Positions 16,093 through 24,672 of a stretch of 30,302 nucleotides of DNA are shown here, piece after piece. Each line of letters begins with the position of its first letter. Within the stretch, counting starts at the first letter, position 1. Source of the DNA: Lachnospiraceae bacterium UBA3711 (GTDB taxonomy: Bacteria > Bacillota > Clostridia > Lachnospirales > Lachnospiraceae); the NCBI GenBank assembly GCA_002371345.1, contig DFHY01000023.1, positions 1 through 30,302 of the forward strand, written 5' to 3'. The notes beneath the pieces were generated by a model that was given only the letters and a program-made list of their open reading frames with translations, did not search any database and was not told the origin of the DNA. A program made the translations under genes and the position numbers.

Positions 16093-18906
16093 ATGCTTCA
16101 GATTAAAGACATTTATAAAGAATACAAGACGGGTACGCTGGTCCAGAAGGCTCTGGACGGCGTATCTTTGTCTTTCCGGGAAAATGAATTTGTGGCCATT
16201 CTCGGCCCCAGCGGTTCAGGAAAGACGACTCTGCTCAATATCATCGGCGGACTGGACCACTGTGACCGTGGAGACCTGATTATAGACGGCGTGCCTACAA
16301 AGAAGTACAAAAGCAGGGACTGGGACGCGTACCGCAATCACAGTGTCGGGTTCATTTTCCAGAGCTACAACCTTATCCCGCATCAGACACTTCGGAGCAA
16401 TGTCGAGCTCGCGATGACTCTGGCAGGAGTCAGCCGGCCGGAAAGAAGGGAGAGGGCTGAGCAGGAGCTTGAGAGAGTGGGCCTTGGCGAGCAGGCGCAC
16501 AAGAAGCCGGCGCAGTTGTCCGGCGGGCAGATGCAGAGAGTCGCGATTGCCAGAGCTCTCGTGAATCAGCCGACGATCGTACTCGCGGACGAGCCGACGG
16601 GAGCTCTTGACAGCGATACCGGAGAACAGGTGATGGAGCTTCTCAAGGAGGTGGCGCGGGATCATCTTGTCGTGATGGTCACGCACAACCCGGAGCTTGC
16701 GGAGCGCTATGCTACTAGGATTATAAAGCTGCGCGACGGCAAGGTGAAGTCTGACAGCAACCCGTATGATCCGGCGGACGCCGGCGCGGCGCGGCCTTCG
16801 TATGATAAGCCGGGCAGCGTGAGGAAGAGAAAGCCCTCCATGTCATTTCTGACTGCGCTGTCACTGTCTGTATCAAACCTTCTGTCGAAGAAGGCAAGAA
16901 CGGTCCTGGTCGCTTTCGCGGCGTCTATAGGCATCACGGGGATAGCTCTTATTCTGTCCCTGTCAACCGGGGCGCACGACTACATCAACCGGATGGAGCA
17001 GAACGCGCTGAGTGAGTATCCGCTCCAGATAACATCGTCATCATTTTCGATGGAATCAACGATGAGCGCATTCTCCCAGATGGGAATGATGAACCAGGAG
17101 AAAGCGGATGACGGCTCCGGAAAGATTGCGGAGCAGCAGGTTCTCGGCAGCATGATCGCCGGAACCGGGACAAATGACCTCGCGTCGCTTAAGAGATGGT
17201 TTGACAGCGGATACAGCGGGATCGAGGATGTAACCAGATGCGTGAGCTATTCTTACGGCATCAGCCCTCAGGTTTACATCAGTGAGGCAGCCGGCTACCG
17301 TCAGGTCAACCCGGATCAGACCATGTCGGCCGTCGGAATATCCATGAATGAGAACCTGACCTCGGCGATGAGTGTATGGTATGGAAATGACACGTTCTGC
17401 ATGCTGCCTGAGAAGGAGGAGATGTATCAGGACTCATACAAGGTGCTCGCGGGGCATTGGCCGAAGGAGAAGGAGGAGTGTGTTCTGGTGCTGATGCCGG
17501 GCGGCGGGGTTCCGGATTATCTGCTCTATTCCATGGGACTCAAGGACGCGTCCGAGAGGGACAGGATAATATCGAACGTGATGAACGGCGAGGCAGTGGA
17601 TACGTCGATGAATGAATCACGGGAGTATGAGCCTGAGGAATTTCTGGGGATCTCGTTCCGTGTGCTCCCTGCCTTCATGTACTATACATATGATGAGAAG
17701 CTGGGCGTGTGGCTGAATATGTCGGATGACAGGGATAAGATGGCAGCGCTGCTTGACGACGCGCAGGAGCTTGTCATTTCCGGCGTCGTTATGCCCGAAG
17801 GGGACAAGTCGATCGGACTTCTCCAGCTCGGAATCGACTACAGGCCTGAGATGATGGACGAGCTTCTTCACGAAGCCGCTGAGAGTGACATCGTGAAGGC
17901 ACAGCTTAAAAATCCTGACATTGACGTTCTGACCGGGGCGGAGTTTGGCAAGGACAACAATAACAATATGTTTGCCTCTTTGGCGGATATGATCGAGATT
18001 CATCCCGACAAGCTTCCCGACGCGGTATCGGTTGACTGGGAAGGGCTGGACAAGGTGCTTGAAGAGCACGGCACTCTCAGTACGCTCGAGACCGTCAGGA
18101 TCATCCGTGAACTGTCGCGAACGGGAGAGTCGCCCACGCTTAAGAAGGTGTTCGATGATCTGGTTCCGGCTCTGATGTCACTGCTTCAGGTAGATGAAAA
18201 CAAGATATCCGAGGCGGTTTCATTTCAGATAGATGAAGAGCGCATGCGGCAGATGTACATGTCGCAGTCCGCGGAGCAGGAGGCGAGCCTCAGGGGCAAT
18301 CTGCTCAGGTTCGGCTATGCGGATCCTGAAGTTCCCGCGATGATCACCATATATCCGAATGATTTCGACAGCAAGGACAAGGTGATAGATATCCTCGAAG
18401 CCTACAATTCCACCATGGAGAAGGAGGGCTATGACGATAAGGTCATCTCATATACGGATTATGTAGGTTCGCTCATGAGTTCAGTCACCACTATCATCGA
18501 TGTCATAACATATGTGCTGATCGCGTTTGTCGCGGTATCGCTTGTGGTGTCTTCCATCATGATAGGGATCATCACCTACATCTCGGTTCTGGAGAGGCGC
18601 AAGGAGATCGGTATACTGCGCGCCATGGGAGCGTCAAAGGGCAACATTACACAGGTGTTCAACGCGGAGACATTCATCATCGGCGTCCTGGCAGGGCTGT
18701 TCGGCATCGCCCTGACACTGCTCACATTGATACCTATCAATATGGCGATCCACTCGTACACGGATCAGCCTGTATCGGCATTCCTCCCGGTAAGAGGCGC
18801 GGTCATACTCGTGCTTCTGTGTATAGTCCTCAACCTTATCGGAGGGTTCATCCCGGCGAGGAAGGCGTCAAGGCAGGATCCGGTGGCCGCGCTCAGAAGC
18901 GAATGA
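16093..18906 (+). CDS. MacB-type ABC transporter with fused ATPase and FtsX permease
   Basis: Residues 1-225 form an ABC ATPase of the MacB/LolD type: Walker A GPSGSGKTTLL, Q-loop FIFQSYNLIP, signature LSGGQMQRVAIARAL and Walker B IVLADEPTGALD. A first membrane helix follows at about 270-295, then a large extracytoplasmic domain of roughly 480 residues, then the FtsX C-terminal domain with three helices and the ILRAMGASKGNI loop, ending near ARKASRQDPVAALR. Such proteins are mechanotransmitters for export of peptides, lipids or drugs rather than classical pumps. The long extracytoplasmic domain has many Met and acidic residues and is not recognised. The ribosome site before the ATG is weak. 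No accessory membrane-fusion protein is adjacent. Confidence 0.93.
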   Translation: MLQIKDIYKEYKTGTLVQKALDGVSLSFRENEFVAILGPSGSGKTTLLNIIGGLDHCDRGDLIIDGVPTKKYKSRDWDAYRNHSVGFIFQSYNLIPHQTLRSNVELAMTLAGVSRPERRERAEQELERVGLGEQAHKKPAQLSGGQMQRVAIARALVNQPTIVLADEPTGALDSDTGEQVMELLKEVARDHLVVMVTHNPELAERYATRIIKLRDGKVKSDSNPYDPADAGAARPSYDKPGSVRKRKPSMSFLTALSLSVSNLLSKKARTVLVAFAASIGITGIALILSLSTGAHDYINRMEQNALSEYPLQITSSSFSMESTMSAFSQMGMMNQEKADDGSGKIAEQQVLGSMIAGTGTNDLASLKRWFDSGYSGIEDVTRCVSYSYGISPQVYISEAAGYRQVNPDQTMSAVGISMNENLTSAMSVWYGNDTFCMLPEKEEMYQDSYKVLAGHWPKEKEECVLVLMPGGGVPDYLLYSMGLKDASERDRIISNVMNGEAVDTSMNESREYEPEEFLGISFRVLPAFMYYTYDEKLGVWLNMSDDRDKMAALLDDAQELVISGVVMPEGDKSIGLLQLGIDYRPEMMDELLHEAAESDIVKAQLKNPDIDVLTGAEFGKDNNNNMFASLADMIEIHPDKLPDAVSVDWEGLDKVLEEHGTLSTLETVRIIRELSRTGESPTLKKVFDDLVPALMSLLQVDENKISEAVSFQIDEERMRQMYMSQSAEQEASLRGNLLRFGYADPEVPAMITIYPNDFDSKDKVIDILEAYNSTMEKEGYDDKVISYTDYVGSLMSSVTTIIDVITYVLIAFVAVSLVVSSIMIGIITYISVLERRKEIGILRAMGASKGNITQVFNAETFIIGVLAGLFGIALTLLTLIPINMAIHSYTDQPVSAFLPVRGAVILVLLCIVLNLIGGFIPARKASRQDPVAALRSE

Positions 18907-18959
18907 ACCAGCTGTTCGTGAAAAGCGGCAGGCTGTATATGCCCGGCTTCGTTCCTGCT

Positions 18960-18990
18960 GGAATTGTTTGCTTATGGAGAGAACAATTCC
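18960..18990 (+). terminator. Hairpin after the ABC transporter gene, possible terminator
   Basis: GGAATTGTT (18960-18968) and AACAATTCC (18982-18990) form a perfect 9-bp stem with a 13-nt loop, 54 nt after the stop codon. No T-run follows, so factor-independent termination is doubtful; it may instead protect the transcript end. Confidence 0.35.
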
Positions 18991-19045
18991 CTTCGACTGC
19001 GCTGAGAAGGATTAAGCGATTGCCCTGGTGCGGCGCAGCCGAGAA

Positions 19046-19073
19046 TTGACTTTTGTCAGAATAAGGCTATGAT
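19046..19073 (+). promoter_or_regulatory. Promoter of the cobalamin operon
   Basis: TTGACT (19046-19051) and TATGAT (19068-19073) are 16 nt apart. Transcription would begin near 19080, just ahead of the riboswitch, giving a leader of about 465 nt before cbiK. Confidence 0.7.
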
Positions 19074-19097
19074 GTTGTAAGAAAACAGGATACAGTA

Positions 19098-19272
19098 AGT
19101 GACCGGTGCCTCCCCGCGCGGGAGGAGAATAGGGAAGCAGGTGCAAGTCCTGCGCGATCTCGTCACTGTGAGAGCTATAAGGCAGTATGTATGTCACTGG
19201 TTTTTTGCCCGGGAAGGCGCTGCCGTCCGCCGCAATAGGCGGTATGCTTCAGCCAGGAGACCTGCCGGTCAT
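19098..19272 (+). ncRNA. Adenosylcobalamin (B12) riboswitch
   Basis: The conserved core GGGAAGCAGGTGCAAGTCC (19132-19150) is followed by GTCACTGTG (19162-19170). The downstream B12 box AGCCAGGAGACCTGCC (19251-19266) closes the aptamer. The outer stem pairs TGACCGG (19100-19106) with CCGGTCA (19265-19271). The second half-site CCCGGGAAGGCGC (from 19208) is also as expected. This aptamer normally lowers expression when coenzyme B12 is abundant. Its place directly before cbiK and the transport and cbi genes agrees with that. Confidence 0.94.
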
Positions 19273-19402
19273 AATCGTACAGGAGTAAGACTCCGGATCA
19301 CGAGGCATTGATCGTACGGAAGGCTGCAGCTTCTTTGACCGCGCGCATATTTACCTGCTCAGCAGATGTTCCGCGGCTTATAAGCAAAGGCTTTCTTTCG
19401 AT

Positions 19403-19431
19403 GCCCATCGCAGGATCTGTGGTGGGTTTTT
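19403..19431 (+). terminator. Intrinsic terminator in the riboswitch expression platform
   Basis: CCCATCGCAG (19404-19413) pairs over its whole length, with two G-T pairs, with CTGTGGTGGG (19417-19426) around a 3-nt loop, and is followed by five T residues. It lies about 130 nt after the aptamer and 114 nt before the cbiK start, so B12 control is likely by premature termination. The antiterminator partner was not identified. A second small hairpin (GCCTGC/GCAGGC, 19439-19454) follows it. Confidence 0.72.
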
Positions 19432-19544
19432 CCATAATGCCTGCTGCGGCAGGCGTCAGGGTATCAAAACTTCTTCGCGGGCCTGCCCGGGGTGAGGCTT
19501 TGAATATCAGACACCATCGTTTATACAAAGAGGGAGGACTATCA

Positions 19545-20501
19545 ATGAGAGCAAAGATTTTTACAGCGGCAGCAGTATTGTTATCAGCGTCAGTTATGAT
19601 CGGAATGACTGCGTCATGCGCGGAAACCGAGGATGTGGCCGTGGCAGCGGAGACAGAGGAGGATGACTATACAACAGGCGACGCATCCCTGGATAATATA
19701 CGCAATCAGGACGACATCGGAGACAAGGAGCTTCTTGTCGTCAGCTTCGGAACAAGCTTCAACGACAGCCGCAGAAAGACCATCGGAGGCATTGAGCAGG
19801 CTCTGGAGGACGCATTTGACGATTATTCGGTGAGAAGGGCGTTCACCTCGAACATCATCATCGATCATATCAACAGGCGGGACGGATATCTGATCGACGA
19901 TGTTGACGCGGCGCTTGAGCGGGCCATCGAGAACGGTGTGAAGGAGCTGGTAGTCCAGCCGACCCACCTGATGAACGGCTTTGAGTATAATGATCTGGTC
20001 GACGAGCTTGTGCAGTACAGTGACGCTTTCGAGTCCGTAACTATCGGCGAGCCGCTGCTGTCGTCCGATGCTGATATGGCAGCGGTCCAGGATATTCTTG
20101 TGGACTGGACAAAAGAGTACGATGACGGGAAGACCGCGATCGTGTTCATGGGACACGGCACCGAGGCTGACTCCAACGGCGTCTACCAGAAGATGCAGGA
20201 CCTTATGTCGGAAGACGGCTATGATAACTATTTCATAGGTACGGTTGAGGCGACTCCTTCTCTTGAAGATGTGCTTGCGAAGGTAGGGGAAGGAGATTAT
20301 GAGAGAGTCATCCTTGAGCCGATGATGGTTGTCTCCGGCGACCACGCGAACAACGATATGGCCGGTGACGGCGAGGACTCCTGGAAGAGTGTGTTCGAGT
20401 CGGAGGGCTATGAGGTAGAGTGCCTGCTTCGCGGCCTCGGCGAGAATGAGGATATCCAGGCACTCTATGTGGAGCACGCTGAGGCTGCAATTGAAGGCTG
20501 A
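19545..20501 (+). CDS. cbiK: Exported sirohydrochlorin cobaltochelatase (CbiK), lipoprotein form
   Basis: Residues 1-26 form a lipoprotein-type signal ending at a cysteine (MIGMTASC), followed by an acidic linker. The mature part is a CbiK/class II chelatase: ELLVVSFGTSFNDSRRKTI, VVQPTHLMNGFEYNDL, the catalytic-histidine segments FMGHGTE (His204) and VVSGDHANND (His267), and GTVEATPSLEDVL. The two histidines are 63 residues apart, about the spacing of the active-site pair in Salmonella CbiK. CbiK inserts Co2+ into sirohydrochlorin, the entry step of the anaerobic cobalamin route. The enzyme is usually cytoplasmic; exported forms are known in Desulfovibrio. The ATG at 19545 follows AGAGGGAGG; an open frame extends upstream to 19308 but runs through the riboswitch terminator. 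It is first in the riboswitch-controlled operon. Confidence 0.92.
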   Translation: MRAKIFTAAAVLLSASVMIGMTASCAETEDVAVAAETEEDDYTTGDASLDNIRNQDDIGDKELLVVSFGTSFNDSRRKTIGGIEQALEDAFDDYSVRRAFTSNIIIDHINRRDGYLIDDVDAALERAIENGVKELVVQPTHLMNGFEYNDLVDELVQYSDAFESVTIGEPLLSSDADMAAVQDILVDWTKEYDDGKTAIVFMGHGTEADSNGVYQKMQDLMSEDGYDNYFIGTVEATPSLEDVLAKVGEGDYERVILEPMMVVSGDHANNDMAGDGEDSWKSVFESEGYEVECLLRGLGENEDIQALYVEHAEAAIEG

Positions 20502-20603
20502 TATATCAGGCCGAAATCAACTGTTGGGAATTAATCATGTGTTCAAGAAGCGGTATGCACATTGATTCCTGTATACGTAGATGAAGGAAGGCTGAAAAGT
20601 ATA

Positions 20604-21542
20604 ATGAAGAAGCAATATATAAAATATCTTGCTGCCGCAATTGTCGCCGCGTCTCTGATGCTGAGCGGCTGCGTGATGGCTGATGCTGAGACAAAGCGCA
20701 CTGTCCCGCAAACGGAGATTGACGAGCGGGAGACTGAACACGATAAGGTCGCTTCCAGGTCGGAGATGATAGAGGCTGTGGATGTGACAGAGGAGTGGAT
20801 GACTCCGGTGACAGCTGATGAGCTGAACGACGGGGAGTATGAGATCGACGTGAGATCAAGCTCCTCGATGTTCGATATCACCCAGTGTACCCTGACAGTG
20901 AAGGACGGGACCATGAGTGCCGCGATGTCGATGAGCGGCACAGGCTACATGTATGTCTACATGGGAACGCCTGAGGAGGCGGCAAGCGCTGATGAGAAGG
21001 ACTTAATTCCTTACACGGAAACTGAGGACGGAACTAATGTGTTCACCGTTCCGGTCGAAGCGCTTGATAAGGCTGTCGACTGCGCGGCGTTCAGCAGGCG
21101 CAAGCAGAAATGGTATGGAAGGCAGCTGTGCTTCGTCGCCGGGTCTCTGAGCGATGACGCTTTCACAGAGAGCCGTGGGAACAGCACGCAGAACCTTGGC
21201 CTTGAGGACGGGAGCTATATGGCGGAGGTATCCCTCGAGGGCGGTTCCGGAAAGGCTTCGATAACTTCACCCGCTAAGATCGAGGTGAAGGACGGTGAGG
21301 CTGCTGCCACGATAGAGTGGAGCAGTTCAAAATATGACTACATGGTTGTGGACGGTGAGAAATACCTTCCCGTGAATACCGATGGAAATTCGGTATTTGA
21401 GATTCCCGTCAGGGCATTTGACAGCCCTGTCACGGTACTTGCCGACACGACGGCTATGAGCAGGCCTTATGAAATCGAGTATACGATTACATTTGACTCC
21501 GATACGCTGGAGAATGATGACAGCGCTGGCAGTGCGCAGTGA
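20604..21542 (+). CDS. Lipoprotein with two related beta-rich domains, function unknown
   Basis: A clear lipoprotein signal ends in LMLSGC (Cys at about residue 20), so the 312-residue protein is anchored outside the membrane. Two copies of a domain of about 105 residues follow (roughly 75-190 and 205-305). Each opens with LxDGxY, contains (T/I)xVKDGxxxAxxxxS, then (V/I)FxxP(V)xA(L/F)D, and ends in an aromatic strand (WYGRQLCFVAGSL; PYEIEYTITFDSDTL). The overall strand order and the YxxxY near the end of the second copy recall NEAT haem-binding domains, but I cannot assign that family from sequence alone. Its place between an exported chelatase and an ABC binding protein suggests it hands over a metal or tetrapyrrole. 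The ribosome site (GGAAGG) is about 12 nt away. Confidence 0.8.
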   Translation: MKKQYIKYLAAAIVAASLMLSGCVMADAETKRTVPQTEIDERETEHDKVASRSEMIEAVDVTEEWMTPVTADELNDGEYEIDVRSSSSMFDITQCTLTVKDGTMSAAMSMSGTGYMYVYMGTPEEAASADEKDLIPYTETEDGTNVFTVPVEALDKAVDCAAFSRRKQKWYGRQLCFVAGSLSDDAFTESRGNSTQNLGLEDGSYMAEVSLEGGSGKASITSPAKIEVKDGEAAATIEWSSSKYDYMVVDGEKYLPVNTDGNSVFEIPVRAFDSPVTVLADTTAMSRPYEIEYTITFDSDTLENDDSAGSAQ

Positions 21543-21555
21543 TGAGGGAAATGCA

Positions 21556-22854
21556 ATGACAGCTCGGGGTCATAAGCGGAATCATAATATGAAGAGCGGC
21601 GGATCGTTCCTGATCCGCGCTCTTTTGACAACTGCAGCCGCCCTGTGTTTGAGGAGCGGCTGCGGATGCATATTGCCTGTCCGCGCGGATGAGCCGGTTC
21701 ATCTGCCCTCATCCATGGTCCGCACAGGAAGCATGCCGCTGTCCTACGCGGATCAGTTCAGTGTGGATTACTATGACGGCGGCTGTGCGCTGATTAAGAT
21801 TCATTCGGAGTATGAGTATCTGCTGGTTGAGGAGGATGCTGAGATTCCTGACGGCCTTCCGGAGGAGATCACGGTTCTTAAGAAGCCGCTTGAACATATC
21901 TATGCCGCGTCATCGAGCTGTCCTGATTTCTTCAGGGAGCTTGGCGGGATGGATAAGGTAACCATGACAAGCACGAAGGCTGAAGACTGGACTATACCGG
22001 TGATCCGGGACGCTGTGTCACGGGAAGATATGATCTATGTCGGAAAGTATTCGGCGCCGGATTATGAGTATATCTGTGATGAGGGCTGTGATCTGGCGAT
22101 AGAGAACACCATGATCTACCACGCTCCTGAGGTGTCCGAGATGCTTGAGCGTCTGGAAATTCCTGTGATGACTGAGTATTCAAGCTATGAGGAGGAGCCT
22201 CTGGGAAGGCTTGAATGGATCCGCCTGTACGGAGTGCTGACCGGCAGGGAGAAGGAGGCGGACGCCTTCTTCGAGGAACAGGTATCCGGGCTTAAGGATG
22301 TTCTGTCGCAAAGCAGGGATGATGGAGAAAGCCGGCCTGACGAAGAAACAGGGCAGACTGAAGGTTCAGGACAGATATCCGGCAGAGTACAGACAGGCGA
22401 CACATCAGGTACTGATGTGGTATTCTTCTATATAGGTACGAACGGCACGGTAAACGTCCGGCGGGAAAATGACTATGTCACCCGCATGATCGAGATGGCC
22501 GGGGGCCGCTATATGCTCCATGATCTGGTTAGCTCGCTTCCTTCGTCAGAATCAGGCTCAGGATCGGTCAATCTTCAGATGGAGAGCTTCTATGCGGCCG
22601 CAAAGGACGCGGATGTCCTGATTTATAACGGAACACTCGGAGAATCTCTCGGGTGCCTTGAAGACCTGCTCGCGAAGAATCCGCTGCTGGCGGACTTCAA
22701 GGCCGTGAAAGACGGCCGTGTATACTGCAGCCGTGACAGCCTGTTCCAGGAGGTGACAGGTACATGCCGGATGGTTATGGATCTGAACCGTGTGATATGT
22801 ATGGGTGATGGAGAAGATGATGAAGAACTCACCTACATTCAAAAACTCAGATAA
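21556..22854 (+). CDS. FecB/BtuF-type ABC transporter substrate-binding protein
   Basis: A probable lipoprotein (hydrophobic ALLTTAAALCLRSGC, cysteine near residue 34). The mature part follows the two-lobe TroA-like fold used for iron-siderophore, haem and vitamin B12 uptake: YEYLLVEEDAEIP, LEHIYAASSSCPDFFREL, CDLAIENTMIYHAPEVSEML, LEIPVMTEYSSYEEEPLGR and the long backbone helix after it. A hydrophilic linker of about 35 residues rich in Gly, Glu, Ser and Asp (near residues 255-290) interrupts the second lobe. GAGGG before the ATG at 21556 decides the start, 13 nt after the preceding stop. The ligand is not evident; corrinoid, haem-like tetrapyrrole or cobalt chelate are the candidates given the operon. 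Confidence 0.88.
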   Translation: MTARGHKRNHNMKSGGSFLIRALLTTAAALCLRSGCGCILPVRADEPVHLPSSMVRTGSMPLSYADQFSVDYYDGGCALIKIHSEYEYLLVEEDAEIPDGLPEEITVLKKPLEHIYAASSSCPDFFRELGGMDKVTMTSTKAEDWTIPVIRDAVSREDMIYVGKYSAPDYEYICDEGCDLAIENTMIYHAPEVSEMLERLEIPVMTEYSSYEEEPLGRLEWIRLYGVLTGREKEADAFFEEQVSGLKDVLSQSRDDGESRPDEETGQTEGSGQISGRVQTGDTSGTDVVFFYIGTNGTVNVRRENDYVTRMIEMAGGRYMLHDLVSSLPSSESGSGSVNLQMESFYAAAKDADVLIYNGTLGESLGCLEDLLAKNPLLADFKAVKDGRVYCSRDSLFQEVTGTCRMVMDLNRVICMGDGEDDEELTYIQKLR

Positions 22855-23878
22855 TAAACAGAGGAGCGGGGATAAGATTCGCCGCGCCGGCGTATTTTCC
22901 TCGCTGATTATGCTTGTCCTGCTCCTTGCCGCCTCTAATCTGGCGGTGGGGAGCGTTTCTATATCTATCGGGGAGATCATGAAGACGCTTGCCGGTAAGG
23001 GTGACGCCATGACAGCCCCGATACTCCTTGACCTCAGGCTTCCGAGACTTTTGAGCGCGCTGATTCTGGGCGGCGCTCTGTCGGTGTCCGGATATCTGCT
23101 GCAGACATTCTTCAACAATCCACTGGCAGGCCCATTTGTCCTGGGAGTCTCATCCGGCGCCAAGCTGATGGTCGCGATAGCGATGATACTCGCGCTGGAC
23201 GGCGGGATGCTGATAAATTCATGGGGAATGATCGGCGCGGCTTTCCTGGGAGCCATGCTGTCGATGGCGTTCATCCTTCTGGTCTCAGGCTTCTCGTCAG
23301 GCTCCGCGGTACTGATCCTGAGCGGCGTTCTGATCGGGTACTTCTGCAATGCTGTTACGGAGATATTTATCAGCTTCGCGAAGGATTCCAACATCGTCAA
23401 TCTGCACACATGGTCGCAGGGCAGCTTCTCCGGTGTGACCTGGCAGAATGTGATTGTCATGAGCATAGTGACGGCAGCGTCGCTTGCCGCCTGCGCGTGC
23501 CTGGCGAAGCCGATGATGGTCTGGCAGATGGGAGAGGCGTATGCTGTGAACCTCGGCGTGAATGTCCGGGCTCTGAGACTGTTCATGATTCTGATTTCCA
23601 GCCTTCTGTCCGCATGCGTGACAGCGTTCGCGGGTCCGGTGGCATTTGTCGGAATAGCTGTGCCGCATCTGATGCGGAGCATGCTCAGAACATCGAAGCC
23701 GTCTGTCCTTATTCCCGCATGCTTTCTCGGAGGGAGCGTATTCTGCCTGCTGGCGGATCTGATAGCGAGGAATCTCTTCGCGCCGACCGAGCTGAGCATC
23801 AGCGTTGTCACCTCAGTAATGGGGGCTCCGGTGGTAATCCTTATCATGCTGAAGAGGCAGGAGAGGAGGCGGCTGTGA
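22820..23878 (+). CDS. FecCD/BtuC-type ABC permease
   Basis: The 352-residue protein has the roughly ten helices of the family and its hallmarks: LRLPRLLSALILGGALSVSG early on, NNPLAGPFVLGVSSGA, and GPVAFVGIAVPHLMR, the conserved loop that contacts the ATPase. It would form the channel for the ligand held by the preceding binding protein. The start at 22820 follows GGAG at suitable distance; other in-frame starts lie 3-15 nt upstream. It overlaps the 3' end of the binding-protein gene by 35 nt, which indicates translational coupling. Confidence 0.93.
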   Translation: MKNSPTFKNSDNKQRSGDKIRRAGVFSSLIMLVLLLAASNLAVGSVSISIGEIMKTLAGKGDAMTAPILLDLRLPRLLSALILGGALSVSGYLLQTFFNNPLAGPFVLGVSSGAKLMVAIAMILALDGGMLINSWGMIGAAFLGAMLSMAFILLVSGFSSGSAVLILSGVLIGYFCNAVTEIFISFAKDSNIVNLHTWSQGSFSGVTWQNVIVMSIVTAASLAACACLAKPMMVWQMGEAYAVNLGVNVRALRLFMILISSLLSACVTAFAGPVAFVGIAVPHLMRSMLRTSKPSVLIPACFLGGSVFCLLADLIARNLFAPTELSISVVTSVMGAPVVILIMLKRQERRRL

Positions 23879-24672
23879 CGCAGGGCAAAGGGGCAGATAC
23901 TAAAATACTCGTCAAGGCGGATGATCTGAAGGTTGGTTATGGAAAAAAGGTTGTGGCTCAGGGGATTCATTTCTCTCTTCACGAAGGTGAGATCATGGTT
24001 CTCATCGGTCCGAACGGGAGCGGGAAATCAACCCTGTTAAAAACAGTTTCCGGGTTCCTGGCTGTGCTCGGAGGACAGCTTATGCTGAACGGCGGGCGCG
24101 CGGAGCAGATGAACCGCCTTGAGCGCGCGAAGTATCTGTCCGTCGTGACAACACACAGGCCCGATGTGGAGTGGATGAAGGTCTGGGATGTGGCTGCATC
24201 CGGCAGGTACCCATACACCGGGTGGATGGGAATCCTGTCCGATGAAGACATAAGGATCGTCGAAAATGCGCTTGACAGGCTGCAGGCGTATGATCTGAGA
24301 GACAGATATTTCAGCCAGCTCAGCGACGGCCAGAAGCAGAGAGTCATGCTTGCAAAGTCGATAGCGCAGAGGCCGAAGGTCCTGATCCTGGACGAACCGA
24401 CTTCATTTCTTGACCTGAGATACCAGCTGGAGTTCATTGAGATCGCCTCAGAGCTTGCACGTGAAGACGGCATCGCGCTGATGATGTCGCTGCATGAGCT
24501 TCATGCGGCGGTCTGTCTTGCGGACAGTGTGCTTACGCTCAAGGGCGGATACCAGGATAAGACCGGAACAAAAGACATACTGACCGACGGGTACATACGC
24601 AGGCTGTACGACATTCCGGACAGATATGAGATACCGGCGGAAATGACTTCTGGAGGCGGGGATGGCATTTGA
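23875..24672 (+). CDS. FecE/BtuD-type ABC ATPase
   Basis: A complete ABC ATPase of 265 residues: Walker A LIGPNGSGKSTLLK, signature LSDGQKQRVMLAKSIA, Walker B VLILDEPTSFLD and an H-loop histidine in MSLHELHAAV. It powers the BtuC-like permease. The start is a GTG overlapping the permease stop (GTGA), preceded by AGGAGG-like sequence at 23863-23869. An open frame continues upstream to 23221 but lies entirely inside the permease gene. It overlaps cbiD by 11 nt, so transporter and corrin synthesis genes are translationally linked. Confidence 0.93.
   Translation: MTQGKGADTKILVKADDLKVGYGKKVVAQGIHFSLHEGEIMVLIGPNGSGKSTLLKTVSGFLAVLGGQLMLNGGRAEQMNRLERAKYLSVVTTHRPDVEWMKVWDVAASGRYPYTGWMGILSDEDIRIVENALDRLQAYDLRDRYFSQLSDGQKQRVMLAKSIAQRPKVLILDEPTSFLDLRYQLEFIEIASELAREDGIALMMSLHELHAAVCLADSVLTLKGGYQDKTGTKDILTDGYIRRLYDIPDRYEIPAEMTSGGGDGI

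Noticed and set aside
19308..19544. 79-residue upstream extension of CbiK
   Set aside because: It passes through the riboswitch platform and its terminator; the downstream ATG has a strong ribosome site and begins a proper lipoprotein signal.
23221..23874. 218-residue upstream extension of the ABC ATPase
   Set aside because: It lies in a second frame of the permease gene; the GTG at 23875 has a ribosome site and gives a normal-length ATPase.
22558..23982. 474-codon open frame on the minus strand
   Set aside because: Opposite the binding-protein and permease genes, whose motifs are unmistakable; the antisense product has no recognisable motif and no start signal.
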